From Lachnospiraceae bacterium (GTDB taxonomy: Bacteria; Bacillota; Clostridia; Lachnospirales; Lachnospiraceae), in the NCBI GenBank assembly GCA_900757195.1, contig CAAEMZ010000049.1, forward strand, positions 1 to 40,616: a stretch of DNA of 40,616 nt. Reading direction: 5' to 3'. Under the pieces are notes generated by a model that ran no database searches, was not told where the DNA came from, and saw only the letters and a list, made by a program, of their open reading frames with translations. The position numbers and the translations under genes are program-made. Shown here one piece after another: positions 16,116-24,636 of the stretch. Numbering within the stretch: the stretch's first letter is position 1; each line of letters begins with the position of its first letter.

Positions 16116-17616
16116 CCGGTTTTCCTCCCATCATCTCATAAATTTTTTCTATATCCATCGATTTTCGCACCAGTTCCGCCAGTTTATCGTACTGGGCTTC
16201 TTTATAGGCATTAATATCCACCGGCCCTTCCCCGGCTTCCAGATGGTATTTTTCCATCAGTGGTTTTAAAAATCCCCGCAGAAATCCGCCATGATCGAAA
16301 ATTCCATGGAGATAGGTTCCTGCTGCCGTTCCTTCGGAATTTATCACGCCGTCATGACGCCCGTCCTCCAGACGTATCCAGTCGCCGAATGCTTCTTTTT
16401 CTTCCCGGTCATCGGCCCAAAGGGTCCGGCCCATGTGGATTTCATAGCCCTCTACCGGACACCCGGCCAGATTTCCACGAATGACTTCACCGCGCATCTG
16501 TGTCCGGGTTTTTTCTTCCTGAAATACCGTATGTACCGGAAGAATTCCCATGCCGGTCATACTGCCGCCCGCTTCCACACCCCCCGGGTCCGAAAGGCTG
16601 ACGCCCATCATCTGATAGCCGCCGCAGATGCCGCAGACGGAAATTCCGTCTCTGAAATGGCGAAGGATTCCTGCTTCGAGACCATTCTGACGCATCCATC
16701 GTAAATCCTCCATCGTGTTTTTCGTTCCCGGAATGAGAATCAGATGGGGGTTTCCAAGCTTTGATGCCCTGTCCACATAGCGCAGAGACACGCCGGGAAC
16801 ACGCTCGAAGGCTGTAAAATCCGTGAAATTTGAAATATGGGGCAGACGGATCACCGCAACGTCCAGTCCTCCGGTCACCGCTTCCGCCAGTAAATGCCCG
16901 GACAAGCTGTCCTCATCATCAATATCTATTTTTTCCATCGGCACCAGGCCGACCACCGGAATCCCCGTCAGTTCCTCGATCATCCGGACCCCCGGCGCAA
17001 GAATCGCCGGGTCGCCGCGGAATTTATTGATGGCAAGTCCCCGGATGCGTTCCCGTTCCTCCGGCGTCAGAAGCGCCACCGTCCCGTACAGAGCGGCAAA
17101 AACACCGCCTCTGTCAATATCTCCGACAAGAATCACCGGCGCATCCACCATCGCTGCCAGACCCATGTTCACAATATCATTTTCTTTTAAATTAATCTCC
17201 GCCGGGCTTCCGGCACCTTCGATCACAATAATATCATAAGCCTCTGACAATCTTTCAAATGCCGCCATAATATCCGGTATCAGTTCTTTTTTGTGCTGAA
17301 AATAGTCCACTGCTCCCATCTGGCCACGGACTTTTCCATTCACAATGACCTGGGACCCGGTCGAACTGGTGGGCTTGAGCAGAATCGGGTTCATATCCGC
17401 CGAAGGTTCTGCCCCGGCAGCTTCCGCCTGCATCACCTGGGCCCGTCCCATCTCCAGCCCATCTTTTGTAATATAGGAATTCAGCGCCATGTTCTGAGAT
17501 TTAAAAGGCGCTGTCCGATAACCGTCCTGATGAAAAACCCGGCACAGTCCTGCCGTTAAAAAACTCTTTCCCGCATTGGACATGGTTCCCTGAACCATAA
17601 TCACCTTTGCCTTCAT
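16108..17616 (-). CDS. cobQ: Cobyric acid synthase (cobyrinate amidase)
   Basis: 502 residues; amidates side chains b, d, e and g of adenosylcobyrinic acid a,c-diamide with glutamine and ATP to give adenosylcobyric acid. The N-terminal dethiobiotin-synthetase-like domain has the P-loop GTMSNAGKSFLTAGL near residues 10-24, LKPTSSTGSQVIVNG and VIEGAGSPAEINL. The C-terminal class I glutaminase-like domain has ISVCGICGGYQMMG with the nucleophilic cysteine and GTYLHGIFDH with the histidine. It lies 3 nt after exoIII and overlaps yqeG, away from the main cbi cluster. Also called CbiP. Confidence 0.95.
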   Translation of the reverse strand: MKAKVIMVQGTMSNAGKSFLTAGLCRVFHQDGYRTAPFKSQNMALNSYITKDGLEMGRAQVMQAEAAGAEPSADMNPILLKPTSSTGSQVIVNGKVRGQMGAVDYFQHKKELIPDIMAAFERLSEAYDIIVIEGAGSPAEINLKENDIVNMGLAAMVDAPVILVGDIDRGGVFAALYGTVALLTPEERERIRGLAINKFRGDPAILAPGVRMIEELTGIPVVGLVPMEKIDIDDEDSLSGHLLAEAVTGGLDVAVIRLPHISNFTDFTAFERVPGVSLRYVDRASKLGNPHLILIPGTKNTMEDLRWMRQNGLEAGILRHFRDGISVCGICGGYQMMGVSLSDPGGVEAGGSMTGMGILPVHTVFQEEKTRTQMRGEVIRGNLAGCPVEGYEIHMGRTLWADDREEKEAFGDWIRLEDGRHDGVINSEGTAAGTYLHGIFDHGGFLRGFLKPLMEKYHLEAGEGPVDINAYKEAQYDKLAELVRKSMDIEKIYEMMGGKPDV

Positions 17617-17619
17617 GAA

Positions 17620-18384
17620 TTATCCTTCCTCCGCTTCCAGCTCCAGTTCTACCGGACAGTGGTCAGAGCCGAAAATTTCCTGATGGATCGAGGCGCCCTT
17701 TAACCGTTCCTTCAGAGCTTCGGATACAATAAAATAATCAATCCGCCATCCTGCATTGTTCTTCCGGGCGTTAAACCGGTAGGACCACCAGGAATATTCT
17801 CCGGCCTTATCCGGATAAAAATACCGAAAAGTATCGATGAAGCCCGCATCCAGAAGTTCCGTCATTTTTCCCCGTTCCTCGTCGGAAAATCCCGCATTCT
17901 TTCGATTGGTTTTCGGATTTTTCAGATCGATTTCCTCATGGGCAACATTTAAATCCCCGCAGACAACGACCGGCTTGGATTCCTCCAGCATTTTCAGATA
18001 CATTCGAAACACATCTTCCCATTCCATCCGGTAAGGCAGTCTGGCCAGCCCGTCCTTTGAATTCGGCGTATAGACATTTACAAGATAAAATGTTTCGTAT
18101 TCTACGGTAATAACACGCCCTTCCGTGTCATGTTCTTCAATTCCCAGTCCGTAAGTCACATTCAGCGGTTTCACCCGGGTAAATACCGCCGTTCCCGAAT
18201 AGCCCTTCTTTTCCGCATAATTCCAATACTGTTCATATCCCGGCAGTTCCAGATCAATCTGTCCCGCCTGGAGTTTTGTTTCCTGGACACAGAAAATATC
18301 GGCATCCAGACCGTTAAATATATCCACAAAGCCTTTGCCGACCACCGCACGAAGGCCATTCACATTCCATGATATCAGTTTCAT
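17620..18384 (-). CDS. Exodeoxyribonuclease III (AP endonuclease, ExoA type)
   Basis: 254 residues; cuts 5' to abasic sites and trims 3' ends in base excision repair. The endonuclease/exonuclease/phosphatase fold is clear: MKLISWNVNGLRA, DIFCVQETKLQ with the metal-binding glutamate, LVNVYTPNSKDGLARLPYR, VVCGDLNVAHEEIDLKNPK, and GSDHCPVELEL at the end. Length is typical. It lies between DUF523 (21 nt) and cobQ (3 nt). Confidence 0.95.
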   Translation of the reverse strand: MKLISWNVNGLRAVVGKGFVDIFNGLDADIFCVQETKLQAGQIDLELPGYEQYWNYAEKKGYSGTAVFTRVKPLNVTYGLGIEEHDTEGRVITVEYETFYLVNVYTPNSKDGLARLPYRMEWEDVFRMYLKMLEESKPVVVCGDLNVAHEEIDLKNPKTNRKNAGFSDEERGKMTELLDAGFIDTFRYFYPDKAGEYSWWSYRFNARKNNAGWRIDYFIVSEALKERLKGASIHQEIFGSDHCPVELELEAEEG

Positions 18385-18405
18385 AAAAACCTCCTTCTCT
18401 TTTCA

Positions 18406-18849
18406 TTATAGGGGATTCTCCTCCCCGGCGCAAGGCACTTCAGCCGCATCCATCAACGGAATTCCGGCCTCAGACAGCGCCCGTGCAAAAAGTCCCTGCC
18501 CATCGATCAGTCTTTTGCCGAAGGTTCCGTCATAAATCTGACGCACACCGCAGCTCGGACTCCGGGACTGTAAAACCGCCAGATCGATTTTTTCATCCCG
18601 GATGCGCTCCATGGCTCTTCGAACCCCCTCCTGAAACTCCCGGGTAAAATCCGCTCCGTCCCGGCTCCGGACACACCCCTGAACCAGTTCAACACTTTTT
18701 CTCGGCGCTCCAAGGCCCGACAGCATTTCCGGGCATATCTCCACCACATCTTTATCCTTCACAAAGTCCAGTACGGCGGCATTTCGGTTATTCCCGCCGT
18801 TATATTTACAATTCCGCCCCATCAGACAGGCGCTGACCAATACTTTCAT
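18406..18849 (-). CDS. DUF523 family protein
   Basis: 147 residues of the DUF523 family. Conserved features are the N-terminal VLVSACLMGRNCKYNGGNN with two cysteines, EICPEMLSGLGAPR, and LQSRSPSCGVRQIYDGTF with another cysteine, which together could form a metal or iron-sulfur site (inference). The function is unknown. ATG at 18849 overlaps the cobD stop (ATGA), with GGAGTGG in front; an in-frame upstream ATG at 18858 is less likely. Confidence 0.87.
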   Translation of the reverse strand: MKVLVSACLMGRNCKYNGGNNRNAAVLDFVKDKDVVEICPEMLSGLGAPRKSVELVQGCVRSRDGADFTREFQEGVRRAMERIRDEKIDLAVLQSRSPSCGVRQIYDGTFGKRLIDGQGLFARALSEAGIPLMDAAEVPCAGEENPL

Positions 18850-19928
18850 TTTATCCACTCCTTCAGTGCCTCCAGCAGCTTCCGGTTTTCTTCATGCCGG
18901 TTCATCCCGATCCGGTAAAACGTTCCGTCCAGATTTTCATAATCATCACAACACCGGAGCATGATTCCCCGTTTTAACAGCCATTTTCCCAGATTCTCTC
19001 TGCTGCCGTCCGGAACCTGAAACAGCAGATAATTGGCGGCGCCATGAACCGTCAAAAATCCCATAGCTGTCAGCTCCCGGCAGAGCCATTCCCGTTCTTT
19101 CGTTATATAACGGATAACTTTTTTTATATAATCCTGTGATTTCAAAGCTTCCAGTCCGGCGGCTTCCGCCACGCAGTTTACATTCCAGTCGCAGCCGAAA
19201 CGGTCAATCCGCTCCGCAAGCCCGGCTTTACCGCAAAGCAGATAGCCCAGCCGAAGGCCGGCAATGCCGAACATTTTGGTAAAGGACTTGATAATCATCA
19301 GCCGCTCATGATGCAAAAGATCTTCGATGACGGAATATTTTTCCCCATCAGCAATAAATTCAAGGAAACATTCATCGACAACAAGCCATGCGCCGACAGC
19401 CTCACACCGTTTTAAAACCTTTTCGATAATATCTTTGGATATTAAAAGCCCCGTCGGATTATTGGGGTTGCATAAAAAAACCATCTCTGTATCCGCTTCA
19501 ATCTGTTCGCAGATATCCATTTTCACCTGAAAATCCGCATGGTCGATCCGGTAAGAATCAATCCGGGCATCCACGCACCGGAGCGCCGCCGCATATTCGG
19601 CAAAGGTCGGCGCCAGCACCAGCGCTTTCTTCGGTTTTAATGCGAAAACGGTCCGGTAGATAACATCGGCAGCGCCATTTCCCATACAAATATGGGATGG
19701 CTCCAGATGATGGAACGCTCCAAGCGCTCTCTTTAATCGTTCTTTACTGTAATCCGGGTACCATCCAGCCCGGTTCAGACTCTCCTCCATCACACTTCGG
19801 ATATTTTCCGGAATACCCAGGGGCGTGACGTTTACTGAAAAATCAATCATCTCTTCCTCTTTTTTTCCTGCAGCAGCGGCACACGGAACTCTTTTGCCGC
19901 CATGATGTATTTCAGGCCATATGTTCAT
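18846..19928 (-). CDS. cobD: L-threonine-O-3-phosphate decarboxylase
   Basis: 360 residues, a PLP-dependent fold type I enzyme that makes (R)-1-aminopropan-2-ol phosphate for the cobalamin nucleotide loop. It looks like HisC but has CobD features: an N-terminal IHHGGKR, DFSVNVTPLGIPENI, HICMGNGAADVIYRT, LCNPNNPTGLL, and the lysine segment IIKSFTKMFGIAGLRLGYLL. The partner cbiB, which uses the product, is in the tetrapyrrole operon at 25703. The start overlaps the aroD end by 17 nt. Assignment as histidinol-phosphate aminotransferase is possible but less likely given the cob genes nearby. Confidence 0.87.
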   Translation of the reverse strand: MNIWPEIHHGGKRVPCAAAAGKKEEEMIDFSVNVTPLGIPENIRSVMEESLNRAGWYPDYSKERLKRALGAFHHLEPSHICMGNGAADVIYRTVFALKPKKALVLAPTFAEYAAALRCVDARIDSYRIDHADFQVKMDICEQIEADTEMVFLCNPNNPTGLLISKDIIEKVLKRCEAVGAWLVVDECFLEFIADGEKYSVIEDLLHHERLMIIKSFTKMFGIAGLRLGYLLCGKAGLAERIDRFGCDWNVNCVAEAAGLEALKSQDYIKKVIRYITKEREWLCRELTAMGFLTVHGAANYLLFQVPDGSRENLGKWLLKRGIMLRCCDDYENLDGTFYRIGMNRHEENRKLLEALKEWIK

Positions 19929-20676
19929 GAATCGCTTCCAGCACTTTCTCTAATTTTTCCGCAGGCATCTGTCCCGGCGCTGATGCCTTTTCTCCGGCGC
20001 CGAAGGTCATGGCCGACCCAAAGGTTTCTCCGCAGATCCGGCTGACCAGACCCAGAGGCCCCATGGACATGGTGACCAGCGGCTTTTCCGTATAGAGCCG
20101 AAGCATTTCCTCTGTAGCTCCGAGCAGTTCCAGCACATCCGGCGCCTGCTTTGGCATAACTGCAATTTTTAAAATGTCCGCACCCATCTCGTCCATTAAA
20201 ATAAGACGACGGATGATTTCGTCCTTCTCCGGCGTTTTGATAAAATCATGATTGGACGCAATGACCACTTTTCCAAAACGGTGCGCCATATCCGTCACGG
20301 CTTTGGAAATTTTCGCATCCAGAAAGAGCTCCACATCCACCGCATCCGCACAGCCGGATGCACAGACCTCCCGGTTCATATCCAGATACTGGTCCGGGCG
20401 AACCGGCCTTTCGCCGCCCTCCTGTATGGAACGGAAGGTAAATAAAAGAGGTTTTTCACCGAGAACTTCTCTCAGCGCCTTCAGTGTTTCTCTCAGCCGT
20501 TCTCCATGAAAAACATCTTCGTACCAGTCCCCCCGCCATTCGACAATATCGGCAGGCAGTTTCCGGACCTTTTCGGCTTCTTCCAAAATCTCTTCTTTTG
20601 TTTTTCCAATAATGGGAATACATATTTTCGGCCGTCCTTCGCCAAGGACCAGCCCTCTGATTGCTACAGTGTTCAC
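19912..20676 (-). CDS. aroD: Type I 3-dehydroquinate dehydratase
   Basis: 254 residues; third step of the shikimate pathway. The (beta/alpha)8 enzyme has its Schiff-base lysine in GADILKIAVMPKQ and the catalytic histidine in VIASNHDF, plus DIVEWRGDWYED and the C-terminal MTFGAGEKASAPGQMP. The start is GTG at 20676, picked because TGGAGGT lies 5-6 nt upstream; an ATG at 20709 has no such site and would overlap the promoter region. First gene of a run with cobD, DUF523, exoIII, cobQ, yqeG. Confidence 0.94.
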   Translation of the reverse strand: MNTVAIRGLVLGEGRPKICIPIIGKTKEEILEEAEKVRKLPADIVEWRGDWYEDVFHGERLRETLKALREVLGEKPLLFTFRSIQEGGERPVRPDQYLDMNREVCASGCADAVDVELFLDAKISKAVTDMAHRFGKVVIASNHDFIKTPEKDEIIRRLILMDEMGADILKIAVMPKQAPDVLELLGATEEMLRLYTEKPLVTMSMGPLGLVSRICGETFGSAMTFGAGEKASAPGQMPAEKLEKVLEAIHEHMA

Positions 20677-20696
20677 AAATAACCTCCATCTATAAA

Positions 20697-20725
20697 TTGA
20701 CATTCGCATTTTTTTATTTTAATAT
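20697..20725 (+). promoter_or_regulatory. Sigma-A promoter of aroE
   Basis: TTGACA, 17-nt spacer, TAATAT, close to the consensus. It lies only 20 nt from the aroD start codon on the other strand, so it overlaps the aroD leader. The aroE leader would be about 48 nt with AAAGGAGA before the ATG. Confidence 0.7.
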
Positions 20726-20727
20726 TT

Positions 20728-20757
20728 ATTATACAACACTTGAATCAAATTGCACAA
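20728..20757 (-). promoter_or_regulatory. Sigma-A promoter of the aroD operon
   Basis: On the minus strand TTGTGC, 18 nt, TATAAT. The -10 is perfect, the -35 moderate. It stands directly beside the aroE -10, so the two promoters compete for the same 60 bp. Confidence 0.6.
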
Positions 20758-20779
20758 CACTAAAGGAGACAGATTCACT

Positions 20780-21649
20780 ATGGAAGCAAGAATTACCGGA
20801 CATACCGTCCTTACCGGACTTCTCGGAAGTCCCGTCGCCCACAGTATTTCACCGATGATGCATAACGAATCCTTCCGCAGGCTCGGACTGGATTATGCTT
20901 ATCTGGCCTTTAACGTCGGTACCGAAAACCTGAAAACCGCCGTCGAAGGCCTGAAAGTTCTCGGTGTCCGGGGCTTTAACCTCACCATGCCGGATAAAAA
21001 CCTGATGGCTGAATACTGTGACCATTTATCCCCTGCGGCAGAGATTATCGGCGCTGTCAATACCGTTGTCAATGAAAACGGTGTCCTGACCGGACATACG
21101 ACCGACGGCATCGGCTATATGCAGGCCGCAAAAGATGCCGGTTTTGATCTCACCGGAAAAACCATGACACTGCTCGGCGGCGGCGGCGCAGCCACAGCGA
21201 TCTGTGTTCAGGCGGCCCTTGACGGTTTAAAGGAAATCCATGTCTTTAATATCAAAGATCCGTTTTTCCCAAGACTCCAGTCCCTCGTTGAGCGGATCAA
21301 TGAACGGACCGGCTGTAAAGTCACTCTGGATGATCTGGCCGATAAAGCTGCTTTAAAATCCGCAGTAGAAAACAGTCATATCTTAACCAATGGAACCTCT
21401 GTCGGCATGAGCCCGAATACAGACGGCTGCCTCATTGAAGATATGTCCATGTTCCGCCCGGATTTAATTGTTTCCGATGTGATTTATAACCCGGAAGAAA
21501 CAAAGCTCTTACGTCTTGCCAGAGAACATGGCTGCCGGACCTTCAATGGCCTTTATATGCTCCTCTATCAGGGGGCTGCCGCATTTAAACTGTGGACCGG
21601 CCAGGATATGCCTGTCGATGTGATTAAAGAAAAATATTTTACACGTTAA
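20780..21649 (+). CDS. aroE: Shikimate dehydrogenase
   Basis: 289 residues; NADPH-dependent reduction of 3-dehydroshikimate. Substrate-domain motifs are LLGSPVAHSISPMMHN and NLTMPDKN with the catalytic lysine, then GAVNTVVNENGVLTGHTTDG. The nucleotide domain has LLGGGGAATAICVQAAL, and the late NGTSVGMSPNTDGC and YQGAAAFKLWTGQDMP. ATG at 20780 is preceded by AAAGGAGA; an in-frame ATG at 20750 is too close to the promoter. It is divergent from aroD, whose product is its substrate. Confidence 0.95.
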   Translation: MEARITGHTVLTGLLGSPVAHSISPMMHNESFRRLGLDYAYLAFNVGTENLKTAVEGLKVLGVRGFNLTMPDKNLMAEYCDHLSPAAEIIGAVNTVVNENGVLTGHTTDGIGYMQAAKDAGFDLTGKTMTLLGGGGAATAICVQAALDGLKEIHVFNIKDPFFPRLQSLVERINERTGCKVTLDDLADKAALKSAVENSHILTNGTSVGMSPNTDGCLIEDMSMFRPDLIVSDVIYNPEETKLLRLAREHGCRTFNGLYMLLYQGAAAFKLWTGQDMPVDVIKEKYFTR

Positions 21650-21656
21650 ATCTGAC

Positions 21657-21713
21657 AAAACCGCCTTTTCCGTTAAAAGCTTTCGAGCAGCTTTTAACGG
21701 AAAAGGCGGTTTT
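21657..21713. terminator. Bidirectional terminator with a perfect 25-bp stem
   Basis: A perfectly paired 25-bp stem with a 7-nt loop and A/T runs at both ends. It begins 8 nt after aroE and ends 7 nt before the stop of the convergent NUDIX gene, so it can stop transcription from both sides. Confidence 0.92.
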
Positions 21714-21719
21714 ATTTTT

Positions 21720-22742
21720 TTACTGTTTTATTCCCAGATATTCTCCAACCATTCGGAATTCATCTTCATAAATACAATGGGGCAGGCTGCCGTCATGCAC
21801 CTTCTGCCGACATTCTTCATAGTCCATCCAGATTACCGATTCTACCTCGGATTCCTGAAGGGTCATCTCCCCGATATTAACAGGTTCGGTATATACATAC
21901 ACAGAACTCCATTCATTATCTTTAAACAGCCGGTCATAAAATACCGCCTCAAAAGAGCCCCGGTGAACGCCCACATAATGCAGGTCATCGCTTTTTACAG
22001 ACAGCCCCAGTTCTTCGCTCATCTCCCGAATGGCCGCATTTAAAACATCATCTCCGGCTTCCACATGGCCTGCGGAGGAAATATCATAACACCCCGGATT
22101 GGAATCCTTCCATGCACTGCGTTTCTGCAGCAAAACATCATAGCCGCTCTTTTCATTTTTACGGACGACCCACATATGGACGGTGGCATGAAGGCTGCCC
22201 TCCCGGTGGGCAACGCCCCGTTCCCGCACCACTCCGCTCTTACTGCCGTCTTCATTCAGAATATCAAAAAGCTCCATCGGTTTTCCGTTTAAAGCGGCCG
22301 AAACCAATCGGTCATGACCGTTGTAAACCAGTTTCAGCGAAAAGAAATCCTGATTTTCATCCAGCAGCCGGAAAAATATCTTATCCCCTTCCCAGATATT
22401 CAGATTCCAGACATCATCGATGTCCACCCATTCCAGTTCCCCTTCGTCGCAGTCGATCGGTTCTCCTTCAAAACCATCTGCCGTAAACAGGGACATATAT
22501 TCGGTGACGCCGTCACCGGATACAAAGGTCACGATTCCCCGGTAACGATACGATGTCAGCGTATATCCGGTCTCTTCCTTTACTTCCCGCATAAGACATT
22601 CCTCCGGGCTTTCATCCGCTTCAAAATGTCCGCCGACACCAATCCACTTATCTTTATTGACATCATTTTTCTTCACCGTCCGGTGAAGCATCAGATACCT
22701 GCCGTCTTTTTCAATATAACAAAGTGTACTCAGTCCCGTCAT
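21720..22742 (-). CDS. Double NUDIX hydrolase (MutT-like plus isopentenyl-diphosphate-isomerase-like domain)
   Basis: 340 residues with two complete NUDIX domains. The N-terminal one (about 1-150) has the box GGHFEADESPEECLMREVKE and resembles 8-oxo-dGTP diphosphatases of the MutT/YtkD type. The C-terminal one (about 165-335) has the box GHVEAGDDVLNAAIREMSEE and a preceding HREGSLHATVHMWVV, as in the Idi-like NUDIX group. Both boxes keep the RE..EE residues, so both could be active. The first probably sanitises oxidised nucleotides; the second substrate is unknown. It overlaps aroK by 4 nt (ATGA). Confidence 0.9.
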   Translation of the reverse strand: MTGLSTLCYIEKDGRYLMLHRTVKKNDVNKDKWIGVGGHFEADESPEECLMREVKEETGYTLTSYRYRGIVTFVSGDGVTEYMSLFTADGFEGEPIDCDEGELEWVDIDDVWNLNIWEGDKIFFRLLDENQDFFSLKLVYNGHDRLVSAALNGKPMELFDILNEDGSKSGVVRERGVAHREGSLHATVHMWVVRKNEKSGYDVLLQKRSAWKDSNPGCYDISSAGHVEAGDDVLNAAIREMSEELGLSVKSDDLHYVGVHRGSFEAVFYDRLFKDNEWSSVYVYTEPVNIGEMTLQESEVESVIWMDYEECRQKVHDGSLPHCIYEDEFRMVGEYLGIKQ

Positions 22743-23254
22743 TTTTCACACACCTTCCGGATGATTTCCCCACAGATATCTTTTACCGTCCGGTGGTCTG
22801 TAGCCACCGCTGCATCGGCCGCCGCTTTATATTTCGAATACCTCTGTTCCAGAAGATTTCCAATAAATTCAACATTTTTATTGCCCCGGAGCAGCGGACG
22901 GCTGTCATCATGTTTCACCCGTTCCAAAATGGTTTCCGGTTCTGCCGTCAGCCACACAACCGTTCCGGCTTCCTTCATGACTGCTGCATTCTCATCCCGC
23001 AGAGCCATCCCCCCGCCACAGGAAATAATCAGATTCCGCTCTGATTTTAATTCTTTCAAAAGCTCTGTTTCCATATTTCTGAAGGCTTCTTCCCCTTTTT
23101 GGGCGAAAATATCCGAAATCGTCATCCCCTGCCGCTTTTCAATCAACATGTCTGTATCCACTTCTTTCATGTCCAGTTCTTTTTTCAGTCGGGCAGATAC
23201 CGTTGATTTTCCGGTTCCCATAAATCCGATAAGTAATATATTTTTTCTTTCCAT
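22739..23254 (-). CDS. aroK: Shikimate kinase
   Basis: 171 residues; ATP-dependent phosphorylation of shikimate. The P-loop is GFMGTGKSTVSARL (near residues 10-17), the shikimate-binding DTDMLIEKRQG follows, then ISCGGGMALRDEN and the lid arginine in SRPLLRGNK. The length equals the family norm. It is translated in one unit with the double NUDIX gene. aroD and aroE, the two preceding pathway steps, are 2 kb away. Confidence 0.94.
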   Translation of the reverse strand: MERKNILLIGFMGTGKSTVSARLKKELDMKEVDTDMLIEKRQGMTISDIFAQKGEEAFRNMETELLKELKSERNLIISCGGGMALRDENAAVMKEAGTVVWLTAEPETILERVKHDDSRPLLRGNKNVEFIGNLLEQRYSKYKAAADAAVATDHRTVKDICGEIIRKVCEK

Positions 23255-23319
23255 CGTTCTACTTCCTGTCCCTTAAAAATTTTCTTAATTATACCAGCTT
23301 TCCTTTCGAACCGCAAGAA

Positions 23320-23351
23320 AAGGCTGCGATGCAAAAATGCATCACAACCTT
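23320..23351 (-). terminator. Terminator after bcd, containing element C
   Basis: On the minus strand AAGGTTGTGATGCA pairs with TGCATCGCAGCCTT (two G-U pairs), followed by TTCTT. It is 19 nt after the bcd stop. The stem holds an 18-nt sequence (23327-23344) that matches 17 of 18 bases of the element in the end of the activator gene. Confidence 0.8.
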
Positions 23352-23370
23352 CCTCTCTGAATAGCTGTGC

Positions 23371-24516
23371 CTATTTTCCGTCAATAACCGCTCTGGAAAT
23401 AACCATTTTCTGAACCTCGGAAGTGCCTTCGTACAATGGAATAATCCGGGCATCACGGTACATCCGCTCAATGGCATAATCTTTCATATAGCCGTAACCG
23501 CCGTGGATCTGCAGAGACTTATGGGTCACGCGCACGGCATTTTCCGATGCGTAATATTTGGCCATCGCTGCCAGCTTTCCGATGTTTTCACCGTGCTGAC
23601 GCCGGTCTGCCGCATTTAATGTCAGCATCTTTGCCGCTTCGGTCTGGGTTGCCATATCTGCCAGATACCACTGGATTCCCTGATTGGCGCTGATCGGTTT
23701 TCCGAACTGAACCCGCTGTTTCGCATAAGCAACGGCAGCTTCCAGCGCACCTTCTGCCACGCCGACGCCCTGGGACGCCATACCGATACGTCCGCCGTCA
23801 AGACCCGCCATGGCGATCATAAAGCCTTTGCCTTCCTTTCCGAGGAGCTGGGTTTTCGGCACCCGGCAGTTTTCAAATACCAGTTCAGATACCGGCGCCG
23901 CCCGGAGTCCCATCTTATCTTCAACCTTACCCAGAGAAAAACCTTCCGTTCCCCGGTCCACAATAATTGCCGACATTCCCTTTGTCTTTTTCGCCGGATC
24001 TGTCAGGGCGATCAGTACAACATAATCCCCTTCATCTGCGCCCATATTACTGATAAAGCATTTTGTACCATTAATTACATAGTCATCACCGTCCACCGTG
24101 GCCTTTGTCCGTGCCGCCGCCGCATCCGAGCCCGCATTCGGTTCGGTCAGGGCAAAGGCGCCGACAGCCCCTTTACATGCCATCGTCAGATATTTTTTCT
24201 TCTGTTCTTCTGTACCGTTTCTGAGAATGATGTCATTGGTCAGCGTGTGTACCGCGATTAATTCCGCCGCACTGGCATCCACTTTGGCAATTTCCATAAT
24301 TACCAGCGCTTTTGTTACTTCATCCACCCCGGCGCCGCCGTATTCTTCCGGAACATTCATCCCCAAAAATCCCACATCGGCAATTTTCTGAACCAGGCCC
24401 GGCGCAAATTTGGCATTTCTGTCCATTTCTTCCGCAATCGGCGCCAGTTCATTCTGAGCAAAATTTTTTGCAAGCTGGCAAATCATTTCCTGTTCTTTGT
24501 TTAATATAAAACTCAT
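23371..24516 (-). CDS. bcd: Acyl-CoA dehydrogenase, butyryl-CoA dehydrogenase type
   Basis: 381 residues, FAD enzyme of the short-chain acyl-CoA dehydrogenase family; in butyrate-forming Clostridia it reduces crotonyl-CoA with EtfAB. Seen are the ACAD signature GAFALTEPNAGSDAAAARTK near residues 123-142, the second signature QIHGGYGYMKDYAIERMYRD and the catalytic base in PLYEGTSEVQK. The usual partners etfB, etfA, crt and hbd are not next to it. The start has GGGAGG 7-9 nt upstream. A sigma-54 promoter lies 41 nt upstream and a sigma-54 activator is the adjacent gene. Specificity for another short acyl-CoA is possible. Confidence 0.88.
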   Translation of the reverse strand: MSFILNKEQEMICQLAKNFAQNELAPIAEEMDRNAKFAPGLVQKIADVGFLGMNVPEEYGGAGVDEVTKALVIMEIAKVDASAAELIAVHTLTNDIILRNGTEEQKKKYLTMACKGAVGAFALTEPNAGSDAAAARTKATVDGDDYVINGTKCFISNMGADEGDYVVLIALTDPAKKTKGMSAIIVDRGTEGFSLGKVEDKMGLRAAPVSELVFENCRVPKTQLLGKEGKGFMIAMAGLDGGRIGMASQGVGVAEGALEAAVAYAKQRVQFGKPISANQGIQWYLADMATQTEAAKMLTLNAADRRQHGENIGKLAAMAKYYASENAVRVTHKSLQIHGGYGYMKDYAIERMYRDARIIPLYEGTSEVQKMVISRAVIDGK

Positions 24517-24556
24517 TTTTACAACCTCCCGTTTTTTATCCTCTGCCTATATAAAC

Positions 24557-24572
24557 AGCAAGTTTAATGCCA
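24557..24572 (-). promoter_or_regulatory. Sigma-54 (-24/-12) promoter of bcd
   Basis: On the minus strand TGGCATTAAACTTGCT, against the consensus TGGCAYRNNNNTTGCW: GG and GC are correctly spaced, and only one non-core base (T for R) differs. The predicted transcript start near 24546 gives a leader of about 30 nt. No good sigma-A boxes were seen in this gap. The adjacent gene encodes a sigma-54 activator. Confidence 0.82.
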
Positions 24573-24593
24573 GTTTCTGTTTTCCCTTTAAAT

Positions 24594-24609
24594 CCGGGGA
24601 TTCCCCCGG
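24594..24609. repeat. GC-rich inverted repeat upstream of the bcd promoter
   Basis: CCGGGG, 3-nt ATT, then CCCCCGG. On the plus strand it is followed by CATTTTTTT and looks like a terminator, though no gene reads into it in that direction. It is centred about -55 from the predicted bcd start and might bind a regulator instead. Confidence 0.45.
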
Positions 24610-24636
24610 CATTTTTTTATTTTCAACATAAAAAAA

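Noticed and set aside
22314..23276. Open frame of 320 codons on the plus strand
   Set aside because: It is antisense to aroK and the double NUDIX gene, both with clear motifs. The translation is rich in F, H, R and S without a recognisable domain, as expected for a shadow frame.
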